This document shows, piece by piece, positions 62,773-64,000 of a stretch of DNA of 64,000 bases (positions within the stretch are counted from its first letter, which is position 1; each line of letters opens with the position of its first letter). This DNA comes from Bin80 sp965203305. GTDB lineage: Bacteria > Bacteroidota > Rhodothermia > Rhodothermales > Bin80. A program made the translations under genes and the position numbers. Under the pieces are notes generated by a model. That model ran no database searches. It saw nothing but the letters and a program-made list of their open reading frames with translations, and had not been told where the DNA came from. Where the stretch lies: contig OZ241874.1 of NCBI GenBank assembly GCA_965203305.1, positions 2,356,001 through 2,420,000 of the forward strand, written 5' to 3'.

Positions 62773-64000
62773 TTATTTCAACAGCATCATCCGTCCGGTC
62801 TTCACATGCCGTTTCTCCGCTCCCGCCGCGATCAGCCGGTACAGGTAGGTTCCGCTTGCCAGATTGATTGCATGCAGTTCAATGCTCCGGTTCGCCCCCG
62901 CTTCCATCTCCTGCCCTGGGACCACCATCACCTCCCGTCCCAGCAAGTCCACAATCTGCACATGCACCTGTGCACGTTCTGGCAGATCAAACTGGATTCT
63001 TGTGCTTGGATTAAACGGGTTCGGATAGTTTCCATGCAAGGCAAACTCCGTCGGAAGCTCGACCATTTCGTTCTCTGCGCCGGTCACTATCTGTACCGGG
63101 ACGATCTTCCCGTTCCGGTCCACTCCCAGGATCGTCAGATCCCGTTTCGTTCCCGACAGGTTCAGCACCAGCGTCTGCCCTCCATACCCGTACAGATCCA
63201 GTTCGTAGAACTCCTGTACCTCTCCATCCGTGGACTTCACCTGCATGACCTGCACCAATGGATCCAGTGCGATGTATCTTCGGGTGGCCTCGTCCAGCAT
63301 CAGGTTCCCCGCTAGGGTCATTACCGGCATCATGGGGTCGGTCGGGTTCATCACCTGCACCTGTGCTGGTCCCAGATCTGGTGCACCGTGCACCAGCCGC
63401 ACCTCTGCCTTGGTGGCTACCGACGAGGTCATCCGCATGTCCAGCACCTTCAGCTTTGGATCCGCCAGGCTTCCGTGCGCAATCACGGCATAATTTCTGT
63501 CGTGCTCCAGGGTTAGTGTACTCGTGATCGCCTGTGCTGCCGGAGCTCCCACCGGCTGGATCGTCACATTCTGCGTTCCTGCTCCTACGGGACGATAAGC
63601 GGTCGCTGTCCGGAATCGCAGATTGTTACTGATGCGCACCTCCCCCAGATCTATTTCCATTGGAGCCGATCCGGGTGCAGGCACATTATGGATGAACTGG
63701 ACCATCGCCCGTCCCCCGCTCAGATCTGCCTGGTCAATCGGATTCTCACTCCCGTCCGCCGCAATCCCCAGGATGGCACAGCTTTCCAGCCCAATCCCCT
63801 CCTGCGTCAGGTTCAGTACTCCGCCGATATACCCGTTCACCGCAAACGAACTCTCCTCGGTCTGTGCGGGGAGCTGTCCCGCCAGCTTGGGATTCTTCCA
63901 GCTGCAGTCCCACTGCACAAGCCGGAGCCCGGTAACATCGGTTACATTCTGGATTCCGTCCGCAGCCACCCGAAGATTCGTATTCGTTGGCAACTCCTCC
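62773..64000 (-). CDS. Second type IX-secreted cargo protein, C-terminal part
   Basis: The gene enters from the right edge. About 408 residues are visible, nearly identical to the end of the 1727-residue protein: DUF4397-like domains (VQFIHNVPAPGSAPMEIDL; VRLVHGAPDLGPAQVQVM) and a type IX sorting domain (NYPNPFNPSTRIQFDLPE, DLLGREVMVV, SGTYLYRL). Small differences are concentrated in the sorting domain. The N-terminus is outside the window. Confidence 0.9.
   Translation of the reverse strand, partial: EELPTNTNLRVAADGIQNVTDVTGLRLVQWDCSWKNPKLAGQLPAQTEESSFAVNGYIGGVLNLTQEGIGLESCAILGIAADGSENPIDQADLSGGRAMVQFIHNVPAPGSAPMEIDLGEVRISNNLRFRTATAYRPVGAGTQNVTIQPVGAPAAQAITSTLTLEHDRNYAVIAHGSLADPKLKVLDMRMTSSVATKAEVRLVHGAPDLGPAQVQVMNPTDPMMPVMTLAGNLMLDEATRRYIALDPLVQVMQVKSTDGEVQEFYELDLYGYGGQTLVLNLSGTKRDLTILGVDRNGKIVPVQIVTGAENEMVELPTEFALHGNYPNPFNPSTRIQFDLPERAQVHVQIVDLLGREVMVVPGQEMEAGANRSIELHAINLASGTYLYRLIAAGAEKRHVKTGRMMLLK

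Larger units (their letters stand above)
62504..64000. repeat. Segmental duplication, copy 2 (runs off the window)
   Basis: It matches 52719..54211, including the first codons of the receptor gene, the hairpin and the 3' end of the cargo gene. The left break lies near AGAGAAATTACTG. The window ends inside the copy. Confidence 0.85.

Overview
The window looks like a chromosomal piece of a bacterium from the Rhodothermota/Bacteroidota side of the FCB group. The evidence is a PorW/SprE-like lipoprotein, two very large surface proteins ending in a type IX secretion sorting domain (YPNPFNPST motif), two TonB-dependent receptors each followed by a DUF4249-type lipoprotein, a DUF3276 (PUR-like) protein and the bacillithiol enzyme BshC. 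No rRNA, tRNA or CRISPR array was seen. This placement is inferred from gene content, not from a marker-gene tree.

Layout. 1-2.3 kb: end of rsmI, an MBL-fold hydrolase and an unknown protein with a kinase-like catalytic loop. 2.5-5.4 kb: a 2.5-kb IS256-family element with matching ends and an 8-bp target duplication, splitting a small membrane-protein gene. 5.6-23.3 kb: ordinary chromosome (PorW-like lipoprotein, pyruvate kinase, secreted PHP phosphoesterase, PhoX-like protein, LVIVD-repeat protein, MATE pump, a helix-turn-helix/SpoIIE phosphatase, TonB receptor plus DUF4249, FolD, MscS). 23.3-34 kb: dense, nested mobile DNA. 34-52.8 kb: chromosome again (two unknown paralogues, BtuF-like protein, a 28-repeat Sel1 protein, a DUF71 ATP-pyrophosphatase, a sulfatase, BshC, hisD-hisC-DUF151, PUR-like protein, PNP-recX, TonB receptor/DUF4249). 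52.7-64 kb: a 1727-residue type IX cargo, another ATPase element, and the C-terminal part of a second copy of the cargo.

The main discovery candidate is a family of roughly 1.4-kb mobile units whose only gene is an AAA+/STAND-like ATPase. They end in inverted repeats that begin GGGAATTATCCAG. Two units, B (26814..28219) and C (58521..62410), have exact 8-bp target duplications. Unit B sits inside the ATPase gene of unit A, and removing B plus one duplication restores A in frame. Four ATPase genes occur in the window. Three of them (A, C, E) are interrupted by later insertions, most of which can be reversed on paper. No transposase is encoded inside the units, so either one acts in trans or the ATPase belongs to an unusual transposition system.

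The mobile regions also hold an IS256 element with a second, catalytically dead transposase paralogue; two 288-bp MITEs that share ends with a neighbouring ISNCY-type element; two copies of a 96-97-bp MITE with 6-bp target duplications; a TnpB gene flanked by inverted repeats; an IS110 element with a structured leader that could encode a bridge RNA; and an IS66 element whose transposase carries an expanded coiled coil. The chromosomal genes form short operons with start/stop overlaps: folD-mscS, TonB receptor-DUF4249 (twice), DUF4249-recX-PNP and hisD-hisC-DUF151.
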